Part shown: positions 26,344 to 35,945 of the stretch, piece after piece
How positions within the stretch are numbered: the first letter of the stretch is position 1
Layout: each line of letters opens with the position of its first letter
NCBI GenBank assembly: GCA_024227755.1
Contig: JAAEUB010000100.1
Coordinates: 1 to 41,546, forward strand
Length of the DNA: 41,546 bases
Direction: 5' to 3'
Source: Paracoccaceae bacterium
Lineage (GTDB): Bacteria; Pseudomonadota; Alphaproteobacteria; Rhodobacterales; Rhodobacteraceae
Translations under genes and position numbers: made by a program
The notes under the pieces: generated by a model
Told to the model about the DNA's origin: nothing
The model's database searches: none
Seen by the model: the letters and a program-made list of their open reading frames with translations, nothing else

Positions 26344-27816
26344 TTACTCCAACGACAATGCTACAAACCGCGGCTCGCCCGCGCGCCGCACCAAAAGCAG
26401 GATCGAACGACGTCCGCCGTTGCGAGCGCCCTCAATACGCTCTTCCAGATCAGCGATTGACATCACCTTCTGCTGCCCGGCCTCGGAAATCACATCATCA
26501 ACCTGCAGGCCTTTTTCGTCCGCTTGTGTGCCTTCGCCGACACCGAGAACCACCAGGCCCGAGGAATTTGGGCCAAGCCCAAGCTCTTCGCGCAACTCGT
26601 CGGTCAGTTCGCCCAACTCCAGCCCCAGAACGCTTTTTTGTACCGGTGCGTCCTCTTCAACCATCTCCTCGACCGCCGCGGCAACTGCGTCTTCGCGCCG
26701 TCCTAAAGTTACTTTGAGGGTCTGGGTCTGACCGTCGCGCAACACCGTCAGGCGAATAACTTTGCCAACCGGAGCATTACCGACCTGACGTACCAGATCG
26801 CGGGTATCAGAGACATCGCGACCATCAAAGGACAAGATCAGATCACCCGCTTCTACGCCCGCATCACTGGCCGGACCCGAGGGCACGTCGGTGACCAAAG
26901 CCCCTGCTGTGCTTTCAAGCTGCATTGCCTCGGCCACGTCGGGGGTCACGTCCTGGATACGAACCCCAAGCCAGCCACGACGGGTTTCGCCAAACTCGCG
27001 AAGCTGATCGACAACCCGGGTAACCACGTTTGATGCCATAGAAAAACCAATGCCGATCGAGCCCCCGTTGGGGGAAAGGATCGCGGTGTTCACCCCAATA
27101 ACCTCGCCGTCCATGTTAAACAGCGGGCCGCCGGAATTGCCTCGGTTAATGGCCGCATCTGTTTGGATGAAATCATCATATGTTCCGGAAAGTTCGCGGT
27201 TGCGGGCCGAAATAATGCCGGCCGAAACCGAAAAACCCTGTCCCAGCGGGTTGCCCACCGCCAACACCCAATCGCCGACACGCATCACATCGCTGTCGCC
27301 AAAACTGACAAAATCAAGCGGATGATCGGCCTCGACTTTCAGAACCGCAATATCGGTGTTGATATCGGTACCTACGACTGTCGCCGGCAGCACCCCGCCG
27401 CCGTTGAAAAACTCGATCAGGATCTCATCAGCCCCTTCAATCACGTGATTGTTGGTAACGATGAACCCGTCTTCCGAGACCACAAATCCTGATCCAAGCG
27501 CCTGAGAGCGTCGCTGGCGTGGGGTTTCACTGTCTTCGCTGTCACGGTCAAGGAAGTCGCGGAAAAAGTCTTCGAACGGGCTCCCTTCGGGAAGGATCGG
27601 CTGACTGTCTGTACCCTGTGCCACAAGGGTTGAGGTGGTGATATTAACCACGGCAGGGCTGGTTTGCTCCGCCAGATCCGCAAAGCTTTCCGGAGCACCA
27701 GCGGCGCGGGCCGGAATAGTGGAAATCAACGCTAAAGCCAGCGTCACAGTCAGTGCCAGCATCATCTGAAGGCTTTGTCTTGAATACTGAGGAATAGAAA
27801 TGGCCTGCGGTTTCAC
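26344..27816 (-). CDS. Do-like periplasmic serine protease (DegP/DegQ family)
   Basis: 490 residues. Signal peptide at the N-terminus (hydrophobic MMLALTVTLALALISTIPA, cleavage near ARA-A). The trypsin-like domain has His124 (TNNHVIEGA), Asp155 (NTDIAVLKV) and Ser228 (NRGNSGGPLF). Two PDZ domains follow (WLGVRIQDVTPDVAEAM from about 292, and VLGLELGELTDELREELG near 400). Two PDZ domains and this length place it with DegP/DegQ rather than DegS. It would degrade or chaperone misfolded envelope proteins. The start was set at GTG 27816, six bases behind AAAGGAG; the ATG 66 bases upstream would bury that site. The acidic insert between protease and PDZ2 (VEEMVEEDAPVQ) is unremarkable. Confidence 0.94.
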   Translation of the reverse strand: MKPQAISIPQYSRQSLQMMLALTVTLALALISTIPARAAGAPESFADLAEQTSPAVVNITTSTLVAQGTDSQPILPEGSPFEDFFRDFLDRDSEDSETPRQRRSQALGSGFVVSEDGFIVTNNHVIEGADEILIEFFNGGGVLPATVVGTDINTDIAVLKVEADHPLDFVSFGDSDVMRVGDWVLAVGNPLGQGFSVSAGIISARNRELSGTYDDFIQTDAAINRGNSGGPLFNMDGEVIGVNTAILSPNGGSIGIGFSMASNVVTRVVDQLREFGETRRGWLGVRIQDVTPDVAEAMQLESTAGALVTDVPSGPASDAGVEAGDLILSFDGRDVSDTRDLVRQVGNAPVGKVIRLTVLRDGQTQTLKVTLGRREDAVAAAVEEMVEEDAPVQKSVLGLELGELTDELREELGLGPNSSGLVVLGVGEGTQADEKGLQVDDVISEAGQQKVMSIADLEERIEGARNGGRRSILLLVRRAGEPRFVALSLE

Positions 27817-28052
27817 ACGGGTCTCCTTTGTGTTGCAACCGGGCACTCCCGGCAATTCATAACTTTCGCCCTGCTTTATCACGGCTGCGAAGTGAAGCGC
27901 TTTAGCTTAGTGTCTACATAATAACGAATTTGTACAATCCAAACTATGCGCACGCCCTTCACCCTATTGTGAAACGGCGCGATTTCGCCGGAAAAGCACA
28001 GGGCACAAAGTTTTGCGGGAAATTCAGGATGGAAAACTTGTCTGGAATACTG

Positions 28053-28241
28053 TCACCCCCCGCCTGAGAGCCAGACCAACCCAACCCCCAGCGTCAGTGC
28101 CACCAGCCCTATCATCCGCCTCTGGTCGCGACTTAGGGCATTCATCATCTGCACCAACTCATCCAAGCGCGAAGGGGCCAGTGCGAACACCAGCCCCTCG
28201 ATTATCAGTACCAGACCTATGCCCAGCGCCAGCGTTGCCAT
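28053..28241 (-). CDS. DUF2065 membrane protein
   Basis: 62 residues with two TM helices (ATLALGIGLVLIIEGLVFAL and MIGLVALTLGVGLVWL), separated by a short cytoplasmic loop with RDQRRM. This is the DUF2065 pattern, and the family usually follows hflC in proteobacteria, as here. The ATG overlaps the hflC stop by one base (TGATG); a GTG three bases earlier is also possible. Its function is unknown; context suggests a small partner of HflKC-FtsH. Confidence 0.85.
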   Translation of the reverse strand: MATLALGIGLVLIIEGLVFALAPSRLDELVQMMNALSRDQRRMIGLVALTLGVGLVWLSGGG

Positions 28242-29122
28242 CACTCGGCTTCTTGCACGCCAGTATTTGACTTGAGATAGTCAAAAAACTCGCTGTCCGG
28301 TGTTATCACCATGGTCGAGTTGCTGCCCTGAAGCGACCTCTCGTAAGCTGACAAAGACCGGTAGAAGGCAAAGAACTCCGGATCGCGCCCGAAAGCTTCG
28401 GCGAATACTGCGTTTCGCTTTGCATCCGCCTGACCACGGGTGATCTCGGCGTTCTTTTGCGCCTCGGACACGGTTTCAACCACGGTCCTGTCTGCCTGCG
28501 CGCGTACGCGTTGTGCCGCTTCATTACCGCGCGCAATCTCATCCGCCGCTTCACGCTCACGCTCGGCGCGCATACGTGCGAAGGTAGCTTCGAGGTTTTG
28601 CTCAGGCAAATCGGCGCGTTTGATGCGCACGTCAACAATCTCGACCCCCAGCGCCAGCGCCTGGGCGCGGGCCTTGTTGCGGATCTGGATCATCAATGCT
28701 GCCCGGTCTGCCGATAAGATAGCACCTGAATCGACCCCGCCCAGCACTTCGCGCAATTCAGCATTGAGGATGCGTTCAAGCCGTGGCCTCGCCCCAGCGA
28801 TCGAGCTTGCACCGACCGCTTTGCGGAACTGAGTTGGGTGCTTGATGCGCCAACGCGCGAAGGCGTCGACGATCAACCGCCGGTCATCGGCTGGCGTTAC
28901 TTCCAAGGCCGCAGTTTCCAGCGGCAAGATACGGTCATCATATTTGACGATCTCGTGGAAGAACGGAATTTTGAAATTAAGCCCTGGCTCTTCGATCACG
29001 GCCGTCACCTGTCCAAACCAAAGACGCAGCGCCTTTTCGCGTTCGTCAACGATGTAGACTGAACTCAGAAGTCCCGCCACTGCAAGGACCAGAACGCCAA
29101 TACCTATTTGGGATTTCCGCAT
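28241..29122 (-). CDS. hflC: Protease modulator HflC
   Basis: 293 residues. An N-terminal TM anchor (IGIGVLVLAVAGLLSSVYIV) is followed by VDEREKALRLWFGQV and an SPFH/prohibitin domain. A long charged helical segment (about 175-245, ARMRAEREREAADEIARGNE) is typical of the coiled coil that forms the HflKC cage. HflK and HflC assemble into a large membrane dome enclosing FtsH and control access of membrane substrates. The ATG overlaps the hflK stop by one base. Confidence 0.95.
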   Translation of the reverse strand: MRKSQIGIGVLVLAVAGLLSSVYIVDEREKALRLWFGQVTAVIEEPGLNFKIPFFHEIVKYDDRILPLETAALEVTPADDRRLIVDAFARWRIKHPTQFRKAVGASSIAGARPRLERILNAELREVLGGVDSGAILSADRAALMIQIRNKARAQALALGVEIVDVRIKRADLPEQNLEATFARMRAEREREAADEIARGNEAAQRVRAQADRTVVETVSEAQKNAEITRGQADAKRNAVFAEAFGRDPEFFAFYRSLSAYERSLQGSNSTMVITPDSEFFDYLKSNTGVQEAE

Positions 29123-30270
29123 CAGTTCGACCCCCCTGAATTAGAGCGCAGTTCGTTGAGCGGCAGGTATGGTACTACTCCGCTGTCGCCGCCCGCGGCT
29201 TCGTCGATGATGATCTTTTCAACACCGGCAAGTACGCGCTCCATTGTTTCGATATAAAGACGTTTGCGTGTCACCTCGGGGGCTTTGGCAAACTCTTCGT
29301 AGACCGCAATGAAGCGAGCGGCTTCACCCTCGGCCTGATTGACCACCTGGGCACGGTAACCTTCCGCTTCTTCCAAAAGCTGCGCGGCTTTACCGCGTGC
29401 CGCCGCTACTACCTGATTAGCATAGGCATCGGCCTGCTTTTGCAGCGTATCGCGGGTTTGTTCGGCTGCTTGCACTTCTCGGAAGCTGTCAATCACCTCA
29501 CGCGGCGGGTCAGCACGGTCAAAGTTGACCCGCACGATATTGACGCCACTTTCATAACTGTTCAGAGTTGTCTGAATAAGCTCTTCCAACTCTTGCGTAA
29601 TCACACCCCGGTCGCGGTTGAGGATTGGTGCAAGATTTGAGCGCGCGATAATTTCACGCATTGCTGATTCCGCAACCGCACGAATTGTCGGGCGCGGCTC
29701 GGCAAGGTTGAAAACGAACTCCTGCACATTGCCGATGTTCCAGACAACCTGAAAGTCGATGTCGACGATGTTTTCATCGCCAGTCAGCATCAGACCTTCA
29801 TCAAACCCAGCACCGATATCCTCGATGTTCTCGTGGGTGACCGCATAGATTTCCTTGGTCACAACAGGCCAGGGGGCAAAGTTCAGCCCCTCCTGTCCAA
29901 TGCCGTATTCTTTACCAAACAAAAGCTCGACCGATTGCTCGGAGGTATCCACCCGGTAGAAACTGGCGAAAACCCAGACAGCGATTGCCGCTAGCACAGC
30001 AAGAGCAATGGCACCTTTGCCAAAGCCCGGGCCGCTGCTTTCTCCTCCGTCGCCACCGTTTGTCCGGCCCTTACCGCCTCGCCCGCCCATCAGCACGCGC
30101 AGTTGCTCTTGGCCTTTTTTCATAATCTCGTCGATCTCGGGGATCTGCGGACCTTCACCGCCGGGACGTTTACCGCCACCGCCGCCGTTTTGCCCGCCAC
30201 CCTTGCCCTGATCGTCGCCACCACGGTTTCCACCGCCGCCGCCCCAGGGTCCGCCATTGTCACTGGCCAT
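29122..30270 (-). CDS. hflK: FtsH protease activity modulator HflK
   Basis: 382 residues. A Gly/Asn/Asp-rich disordered N-terminus (GGPWGGGGGNRGGDDQ) is usual for HflK. A TM helix at about 95-115 precedes the SPFH domain (FYRVDTSEQSVELLFGKEYG, then NIVDIDFQVVWNI), and a helical region with an alanine/glutamine-rich coiled coil (AAARGKAAQLLEEAEGYRAQ) follows. It pairs with HflC to regulate FtsH. ATG 30270 follows AAGGAAAG; an in-frame ATG at 30294 precedes that site, so the shorter form is preferred. Confidence 0.95.
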   Translation of the reverse strand: MASDNGGPWGGGGGNRGGDDQGKGGGQNGGGGGKRPGGEGPQIPEIDEIMKKGQEQLRVLMGGRGGKGRTNGGDGGESSGPGFGKGAIALAVLAAIAVWVFASFYRVDTSEQSVELLFGKEYGIGQEGLNFAPWPVVTKEIYAVTHENIEDIGAGFDEGLMLTGDENIVDIDFQVVWNIGNVQEFVFNLAEPRPTIRAVAESAMREIIARSNLAPILNRDRGVITQELEELIQTTLNSYESGVNIVRVNFDRADPPREVIDSFREVQAAEQTRDTLQKQADAYANQVVAAARGKAAQLLEEAEGYRAQVVNQAEGEAARFIAVYEEFAKAPEVTRKRLYIETMERVLAGVEKIIIDEAAGGDSGVVPYLPLNELRSNSGGSN

Positions 30271-30346
30271 CTGGTACTTTCCTTCCTCGTCCATGCAGGT
30301 AGCTTATAAACTGGCCCCGCCTGTCACTTTTTTCAACCCGTAGGGA

Positions 30347-31705
30347 TCATCCCGTACGGGTAGGTGTTTTCATCAATACAATCTCTTCGGCCATGGTGGG
30401 ATGCACAGCCATAGTCGCGTCAAAATCCGCCTTGGTCGCGCCCATTTTCACCGCCACCGCCGCAAACTGGATCATTTCGCCCGCACCATCGGCCACGATA
30501 TGGCACCCTAGCACGCGTTGTGTCGCCTGGCTGACCACCAGCTTGAACAAAACCCGGTCATGGCGGCCAATGAACGACCTTTGCATCGGTTTGAAGGTCG
30601 CGCAATAGACATCAACCGGCTCTTTCGCCCGCGCCGCTTCTTCGGTCATGCCAACCGTGCCGTATTCAGGAATGGTAAAGACCGCCGAGGCGACGTTGTC
30701 GTAATCCACCTTGGTCGGGTTACCGTTAAAAACGGTCTCGACAAAGGCCGCGCCTTCGCGGATCGCGACCGGGGTCAGATTGATGCGGTTTGTGACATCG
30801 CCCACGGCGTAAATCGAGGGTACCGAGGTCTGGCTGTAATCGTCCACAACCACCTCGCCCCAACGACCCAGTTTGACGCCGGCCTCTTCCAGCCCCAACC
30901 CCGAAGTGTTGGCTGCGCGTCCGGTGGCGAACAGCACCTGATCAAACACGTCCTCGCGCCCATCCGTCCCCTTGACCCAGATGCGGCCATCCCGGCGTTC
31001 CATGCGGCCAATCTCGGTGCCCAGATGCAAATCAACCCCGCGTTCGCAGATCAACTCGGACAGATGCCCGCGCACTTCGTCGTCAAAGCCGCGCAGGATT
31101 TGCGCGCCGCGATACCACTGCGCCACATATGCGCCAAGACCGTTGAAAATGCAGGCAAATTCGCACGCAATATAGCCCCCGCCTACGATCAAGATACGCT
31201 CGGGGAAAGCCTCAAGGTTGAATATCTCGTTCGAGGTGATGCCCAGTTCAGCGCCTTGGGTAGTTTCCGGAATGAACGGCGCGCCTCCAGTGGCAACAAG
31301 GATATGCTTGGCGGAAAAAACCTCGCCAGTCGAAAGCTCAATATGATGCGGGTCTTTCACCACCGCGCGAGCATTGAAGATATCTGCGCCCGCCTTGCCC
31401 AGATTGGTGCGATAGATGCCCTCCAGCCGGTCCAGTTCGGCGTGCATATTCGGCTGGAAACGGTCCCAGTTGAACTTGTCACCCTCAAAATCCCAACCGT
31501 AATCACGCGCCTGTGCCGCCGCCGGGCCGTACGAGGCCGCGAACACCATCAGTTTTTTCGGCACGCACCCACGAATGACGCAGGTGCCGCCCATACGAAA
31601 CTCCTCGGCCAAGCCAACCTTGGCACCGCCCTCGGCCGCAACGCGACCCGCGCGCACCCCACCCGAACCGCCGCCGATCACAAACAGATCATAGTCAAAC
31701 TTCAT
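30347..31705 (-). CDS. gor: Glutathione-disulfide reductase
   Basis: 452 residues. FAD-binding VIGGGSGGVRAGRVAA at the N-terminus, then the redox pair Cys42/Cys47 in GGTCVIRGCVPKK. The NAD(P)-binding motif is ILIVGGGYIACEFACI. The second FAD motif is IYAVGDVTNRINLTPVAI, and the C-terminal interface carries the catalytic His-Glu pair in HPTMAEE. CVIRGCVPKK is the form found in plant and cyanobacterial glutathione reductases, whereas E. coli Gor has CVNVGCVPKK. The enzyme keeps glutathione reduced. It starts 14 bp behind rpiA, so NADPH-linked sugar metabolism and its consumer may be co-expressed. GAGGACGAT precedes the ATG. Confidence 0.96.
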   Translation of the reverse strand: MKFDYDLFVIGGGSGGVRAGRVAAEGGAKVGLAEEFRMGGTCVIRGCVPKKLMVFAASYGPAAAQARDYGWDFEGDKFNWDRFQPNMHAELDRLEGIYRTNLGKAGADIFNARAVVKDPHHIELSTGEVFSAKHILVATGGAPFIPETTQGAELGITSNEIFNLEAFPERILIVGGGYIACEFACIFNGLGAYVAQWYRGAQILRGFDDEVRGHLSELICERGVDLHLGTEIGRMERRDGRIWVKGTDGREDVFDQVLFATGRAANTSGLGLEEAGVKLGRWGEVVVDDYSQTSVPSIYAVGDVTNRINLTPVAIREGAAFVETVFNGNPTKVDYDNVASAVFTIPEYGTVGMTEEAARAKEPVDVYCATFKPMQRSFIGRHDRVLFKLVVSQATQRVLGCHIVADGAGEMIQFAAVAVKMGATKADFDATMAVHPTMAEEIVLMKTPTRTG

Positions 31706-31719
31706 ATCGTCCTCGCGCC

Positions 31720-32502
31720 TTAGATATCGGCAAACATGTTTTCCGCATCGGCAAAGTTGATCTGGTCTTCTTCCAGCGTGCCTTCGTTGATGTCCAGCAC
31801 CTCAACCCGCCCGTCGGCATAGCCGGTGACGACCACATCGCAGATATCAATGAAAAGTCCGTTTTCAACCACCCCAGGCACCTGATTAAGCACAAGTGAC
31901 ATTTGGCGCGGATTACCAATGCGCGTCAGGTGCAAATCAACGATGTGATTGCCTTCGTCAGTGACAAAAGCTGCGTCGCCGTTCATGCGCAATGTTGCGC
32001 TCTGGCCTAAAACGTCCATCGATACCAGCATTTCTTCGATCAGGGCCTTGGTGGTCTGCCAGCCAAACGGGATCACTTCAACCGGAAGCGGGAATGCACC
32101 AAGATGCTCAACCTGCTTTGATGGATCGGCAATGACGATCATCTGATCCGATGCGGTGGCAACAATCTTTTCCTGCAACAGCGCCCCGCCACCGCCTTTT
32201 ATCAGGCAAAGGTCGGCGTCAAATTCGTCCGTGCCATCAATGGTAAGATCCAGCCAACGCGCCTCGTCCAGGGACACAACCTTGATCCCTACCTGACGCG
32301 CCAGTTCTGCGGTACGGGTCGATGTCGGAACTCCCGTAATCTTCAAGCCTTCATCGCGCACCAATTCGCCCAGGCACTTCACCATCCACGCAGCGGTGGA
32401 TCCGGTGCCCATACCAATGCGCATGCCGTCCTCGACGAACTCCACCGCACGTTTGGCGGCAACGAACTTGGCGGTATCAATCGGCGACAATTCTCCGGTC
32501 AT
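31720..32502 (-). CDS. rpiA: Ribose-5-phosphate isomerase A
   Basis: 260 residues, slightly longer than the E. coli enzyme (219). Conserved blocks are MRIGMGTGSTAAWMV, DLTIDGTDEFDADL with catalytic acid, and LIKGGGGALLQEKIVA. It interconverts ribose-5-phosphate and ribulose-5-phosphate in the pentose phosphate pathway. GAGGAG eight bases before the ATG is a strong ribosome-binding site. It is the first gene of an rpiA-gor pair and diverges from the DUF454 gene. Confidence 0.97.
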   Translation of the reverse strand: MTGELSPIDTAKFVAAKRAVEFVEDGMRIGMGTGSTAAWMVKCLGELVRDEGLKITGVPTSTRTAELARQVGIKVVSLDEARWLDLTIDGTDEFDADLCLIKGGGGALLQEKIVATASDQMIVIADPSKQVEHLGAFPLPVEVIPFGWQTTKALIEEMLVSMDVLGQSATLRMNGDAAFVTDEGNHIVDLHLTRIGNPRQMSLVLNQVPGVVENGLFIDICDVVVTGYADGRVEVLDINEGTLEEDQINFADAENMFADI

Positions 32503-32698
32503 GGCAGCGACTCCTCGGTTGGCTTGTCGCGCTTATAGGAAAGAAGCACGCAGAGGGCGAGGGGGAAATGCTTTTGACCGCTCTAGGGCGCGCACTGAAT
32601 TGCTTCTCTCCCGAACCGTGGCAAATCATTATTGCCTGGTTGACATCCCGCGCTAGAAAACCGATCTGCCACAGGGTTGGAACCTCGTTAGGTAGGAT

Positions 32699-33052
32699 AT
32701 GCGCAGAATACTTTATCTGACATTTGGCTGGATCGCAGTGGGCCTGGGGCTGATTGGCGTGGTGCTGCCGGGATTGCCGACAACACCGTTCATGCTTGTC
32801 GCCGCATTCGCCTTTTCCAAAGGATCGCCGCGTTTGCGGGCGTGGCTGGTTGACCACCGCCTTTTTGGCCCACCGATCCGCGACTGGGAAAACCGCGGTG
32901 CCATCTCTCGCCGTGCCAAGGTCACTGCTGTAAGCATGATGGCGCTGATTTTCGCGATCAGCCTGATGCTGGCCCTGCCAGGCTGGGCATTGTTGGCGCA
33001 GGCCTCTTGCCTTGCGGCGGTCGCCATATTCATCCTGACCCGCCCGGATTGA
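32699..33052 (+). CDS. DUF454 (YbaN-like) inner-membrane protein
   Basis: 117 residues. The DUF454 signature is clear: LTFGWIAVGLGLIGVVLPGLPTTPF at the N-terminus, then FAFSKGSPRLRAWLVDHRLFGPPIRDWE. About three to four TM segments are visible (7-30, 33-45, 78-96 and 98-113). The family has no assigned biochemical function. It is transcribed divergently from rpiA and 83 bp before sdaA, so it may share a transcript with sdaA. TAGGTAGGAT immediately precedes the ATG. Confidence 0.9.
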   Translation: MRRILYLTFGWIAVGLGLIGVVLPGLPTTPFMLVAAFAFSKGSPRLRAWLVDHRLFGPPIRDWENRGAISRRAKVTAVSMMALIFAISLMLALPGWALLAQASCLAAVAIFILTRPD

Positions 33053-33135
33053 CAGGGAAAGCGTCGTTTTCAGGCTCGCCGGAAACTAATATCCCGTGCA
33101 ATGTGCCTTGAGATTACGCGCGGGTTAGGTCGAAA

Positions 33136-34515
33136 ATGTTCCTCTCGGTCTTTGATATGTTCAAAGTGGGCGTCGGCCCCTCCTCGTCCCATACAATGGG
33201 GCCAATGGTGGCGGCGGGGCGGTTTCTGGACCTTTTGCGCACCTCACCGTTTGAACCCCACGGCCTGCGCGCAAGCCTTCACGGCAGCCTTGCCTTTACC
33301 GGTATTGGCCACGCAACGGATCGCGCAACCATTCTGGGACTTGCCGGGTTTAGCCCCGAAACCTATGACGCCGATCTGGCCGAGGCTGCCTTGTCCAGTA
33401 TCAGGGCACAAAAGATGGTGTCGCCGGATGACCTGCCACAAATGGTTTTCGATCCGGGCCGCGACCTGATCTTTGACTATGACCATCCCCTGCCCGGCCA
33501 CGCGAATGGAATGGTGCTGATGGCCACAGATGCACAAGGTGACGTGGTTACTCAGGAAACCTATTATTCCATCGGCGGCGGCTTCGTAGTGACCGAAGCC
33601 GAACAGGCACGTGTTGCCCAACTGGACAAACGTGACGCCGCCGACCACCCGTTTCCCTTTAACAATGCCGCCACGATGCTGGCCATGGCCACCGAGGCGG
33701 GAAAAACCATCGCCCAGATGAAACGCGCCAACGAAAAAAAGCATGGCGGAACGCTGGCTCTTGATGCCGGGCTGACAAGGCTGTGGGAGGTGATGAATGA
33801 CTGCATCAGCCGGGGTCTTTCGGCCGAGGGAGTTTTGCCCGGTGGGTTGAATGTCAAACGGCGCGCACGCGGCATTCATCAGCAGCTTCTGGCAGAGCAA
33901 GGGCTGAATATGACTGCCCCGCATACCATCAACGACTGGATGAGCGTCTATGCCATGGCGGTGAACGAAGAAAATGCCGCTGGCGGACAGGTTGTCACTG
34001 CGCCAACCAATGGTGCAGCCGGGGTGGTGCCTTCGGTGATCCGTTATTGGCTTGACCATGTGCCCGGGGCAACGCAGACCCGCGTGCCTGAATTTCTTCT
34101 GACAGCGGGTGCCATTGGCGGGCTGATCAAACACAACGCATCCATTTCGGGGGCTGAAGCCGGGTGTCAGGCCGAAATAGGCTCGGCCGCTGCCATGGCC
34201 GCCGCCGGGTTGACTGCGGTGCTTGGCGGCAGCCCTGAACAGGTGGAAAACGCTGCTGAGATTGCGCTTGAACATCATCTGGGCCTGACCTGCGACCCGA
34301 TCAAGGGGCTGGTACAGGTGCCGTGTATTGAACGCAACGGGCTGGGTGCCGTCAAAGCGGTGGCGGCAGCATCCCTGGCCCTGCGCGGCGATGGCAGCCA
34401 TTTTGTACCGCTGGATGCCTGCATCCGCACCATGTTCGAAACTGGCAAGGATATGAGCGAACGCTACAAAGAAACCTCGCTGGGTGGTCTGGCGGTTAAC
34501 GTACCTAACTGTTGA
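33136..34515 (+). CDS. sdaA: L-serine ammonia-lyase, iron-sulfur type
   Basis: 459 residues, the fused single-chain form. The N-terminal domain starts [22 protein letters not shown], and the C-terminal catalytic domain holds cysteines expected to ligate a 4Fe-4S cluster: [29 protein letters not shown] and [14 protein letters not shown]. It deaminates L-serine to pyruvate and is oxygen-sensitive in studied homologues. It lies upstream of a D-amino-acid-dehydrogenase-like gene, suggesting shared amino-acid catabolism, with a possible terminator between them. Confidence 0.97.
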   Translation: MFLSVFDMFKVGVGPSSSHTMGPMVAAGRFLDLLRTSPFEPHGLRASLHGSLAFTGIGHATDRATILGLAGFSPETYDADLAEAALSSIRAQKMVSPDDLPQMVFDPGRDLIFDYDHPLPGHANGMVLMATDAQGDVVTQETYYSIGGGFVVTEAEQARVAQLDKRDAADHPFPFNNAATMLAMATEAGKTIAQMKRANEKKHGGTLALDAGLTRLWEVMNDCISRGLSAEGVLPGGLNVKRRARGIHQQLLAEQGLNMTAPHTINDWMSVYAMAVNEENAAGGQVVTAPTNGAAGVVPSVIRYWLDHVPGATQTRVPEFLLTAGAIGGLIKHNASISGAEAGCQAEIGSAAAMAAAGLTAVLGGSPEQVENAAEIALEHHLGLTCDPIKGLVQVPCIERNGLGAVKAVAAASLALRGDGSHFVPLDACIRTMFETGKDMSERYKETSLGGLAVNVPNC

Positions 34516-34550
34516 AGGGGTGCCCTTTCACCCCTCTGGCCCAGTTTTTT
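34516..34550 (+). terminator. Possible terminator behind sdaA
   Basis: AGGGGTG-CCCTTT-CACCCCT (34516-34535) starts right after the sdaA stop codon. A run of six T begins about nine bases after the stem. That distance is longer than in an ideal intrinsic terminator, so termination may be partial. Confidence 0.45.
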
Positions 34551-34615
34551 CACCCAACCCGATCAGTTCAAGGTGGTGATTGCATATTCCGGCGTTCCAC
34601 GCCAAAGCTGTGGTC

Positions 34616-35773
34616 ATGAAACATGATGTGATCATATTGGGTGGTGGTATTATCGGCGTGACGCTGGGGTATTATCTGGCACGCGATGGGCTGAAGCCTC
34701 TGATTATTGAACCCGGCGAGATTGCCGGAGGCACCTCTGGTGCCAGTTTTGCCTGGGCCAATGCCTCTACCAAGACTTCGGACGCTGCTTATCACCGACT
34801 GAATGCTGACGGTATGGCGGGCTATCGCGGCCTTATGGCCGAATATGGCGGACCAGCTTTGGGCATCAACCCTTCCGGGGCCTTGCAGGTGGTCAGCCGC
34901 AGCGATGCGCCTGGTTTTGAAGCCATGGTGTCGGACGCCAAAAAGCTGAGCGGATTTGGCTACAGGGCGACGCTGGTGGACCACCAGACTTTGCGCGAGT
35001 TTGAGCCAGGGTTGAGTTTTACGGATGACGATGAAGCGCTTTACCTGCCAGACGACATGATCATCGATGCGCCGCGTTTTACACGTGAAATGGCCAGGTT
35101 GATGCAGTCCCATGGCGGCGCTATCCTGAAAGCCACGCCCACAGGCCTGATTGCCGATGACAACGGTGTAGTCAGCGGTGTCGAGACCAGCGACGGGCCG
35201 CATTACGCCGCCGCCGTGGTCACCGCCGCAGGTAAAGACACCGGAAAGCTTTTGGCCGACATTACCGGCTTTGCCCCCTTTGCCAGTCGCTTCCCTTTGC
35301 GCCAGGTGCCCGGCTTTTTGATGACGACGCCGCCAGTGCCGCCCGAGACCCTTCGTCACCTGATCTATACCTCAACTACGGATGAGCTGCATTTGCTGCC
35401 CGCACCCAATGGCGGTTTGAAAATCGGTTCGGACGATGTGGATGCTCTGATCTGGGAGGATCGCAGCCCGCAGGCCATGCAGGCGGCCGCACGCGCCCTT
35501 CTGACCCGCGCCAAGCGGTTCTTGCCGGATCTGGCCGCAATGGTGGATGTAAACACCTGCCGCTTACAGATCGGCATCCGCGCCTATCCCGAAGACGCTA
35601 AAAGCCTGATCGGTCCGCTGCCGGGTGCCACCGGGCTTTATGTCATCGCCACCCATAGCGGCATTACTCTGGCTCCGATAATTGGCTCTCTGATGGCGGG
35701 CTGGATCGCGTCGGGCAAGGCCCCGGGGCAGCTAACGCCCTATGCACTAAGCCGTTTTGCAGGTTTCGCCTAG
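34616..35773 (+). CDS. DadA-like FAD-dependent amino-acid oxidoreductase
   Basis: 385 residues. A Rossmann FAD-binding motif is at the N-terminus (VIILGGGIIGVTLGYYLARD), followed by EPGEIAGGTSGASFAWANAS, typical of the DadA/glycine oxidase group. The C-terminal FAD contact is GLYVIATHSGITLAPIIG. It is likely a membrane-associated or soluble D-amino acid dehydrogenase passing electrons to the respiratory chain; substrate unknown. Most homologues start at MKHDVIILGGG, so ATG 34616 was chosen although it lacks a ribosome-binding site. The in-frame TTG at 34580 has AAGGTGG at good distance and would add 12 residues, so the real start is open. Confidence 0.85.
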   Translation: MKHDVIILGGGIIGVTLGYYLARDGLKPLIIEPGEIAGGTSGASFAWANASTKTSDAAYHRLNADGMAGYRGLMAEYGGPALGINPSGALQVVSRSDAPGFEAMVSDAKKLSGFGYRATLVDHQTLREFEPGLSFTDDDEALYLPDDMIIDAPRFTREMARLMQSHGGAILKATPTGLIADDNGVVSGVETSDGPHYAAAVVTAAGKDTGKLLADITGFAPFASRFPLRQVPGFLMTTPPVPPETLRHLIYTSTTDELHLLPAPNGGLKIGSDDVDALIWEDRSPQAMQAAARALLTRAKRFLPDLAAMVDVNTCRLQIGIRAYPEDAKSLIGPLPGATGLYVIATHSGITLAPIIGSLMAGWIASGKAPGQLTPYALSRFAGFA

Positions 35774-35784
35774 GTTCAGGACCT

Positions 35785-35904
35785 ATGGACCAATTGGAAG
35801 CTTCAGGCGATTGTTCGGAACCCAAGGCCGATCACCTAGATCTGCCCGGCGTCGTATCAGGAACATTTTCTGACCGGCAAACATTTCAGGCAACACACCA
35901 GTAA
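35785..35904 (+). CDS. Possible 39-residue small ORF
   Basis: An ATG-started frame in the 172-bp gap between the oxidoreductase and the next (convergent) gene encodes MDQLEASGDCSEPKADHLDL and 19 more residues. CAGGA lies four bases upstream of the ATG. The sequence is hydrophilic, without recognisable family or TM segment. It may simply be a chance frame. Confidence 0.15.
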   Translation: MDQLEASGDCSEPKADHLDLPGVVSGTFSDRQTFQATHQ

Positions 35905-35945
35905 ATGATCAGACCCGACTATTAGCCAAAGACAAAAATTTTGAG

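Noticed and set aside
30324-30365. Inverted repeat CCCGTA...TACGGG at the gor 3' end, considered as a terminator
   Set aside because: Neither strand has a T run after the stem, and one arm is coding sequence of the last gor codons.
30518-31723. 401-codon open frame on the plus strand
   Set aside because: Antisense to gor, with no recognisable motifs or ribosome-binding site.
33244-34401. 385-codon open frame on the minus strand
   Set aside because: Antisense to sdaA; rich in His/Gly/Arg without motifs, so a mirror of sdaA codon usage.
34568-35359. 263-codon open frame on the minus strand
   Set aside because: Antisense to the DadA-like gene; composition typical of an antisense frame.
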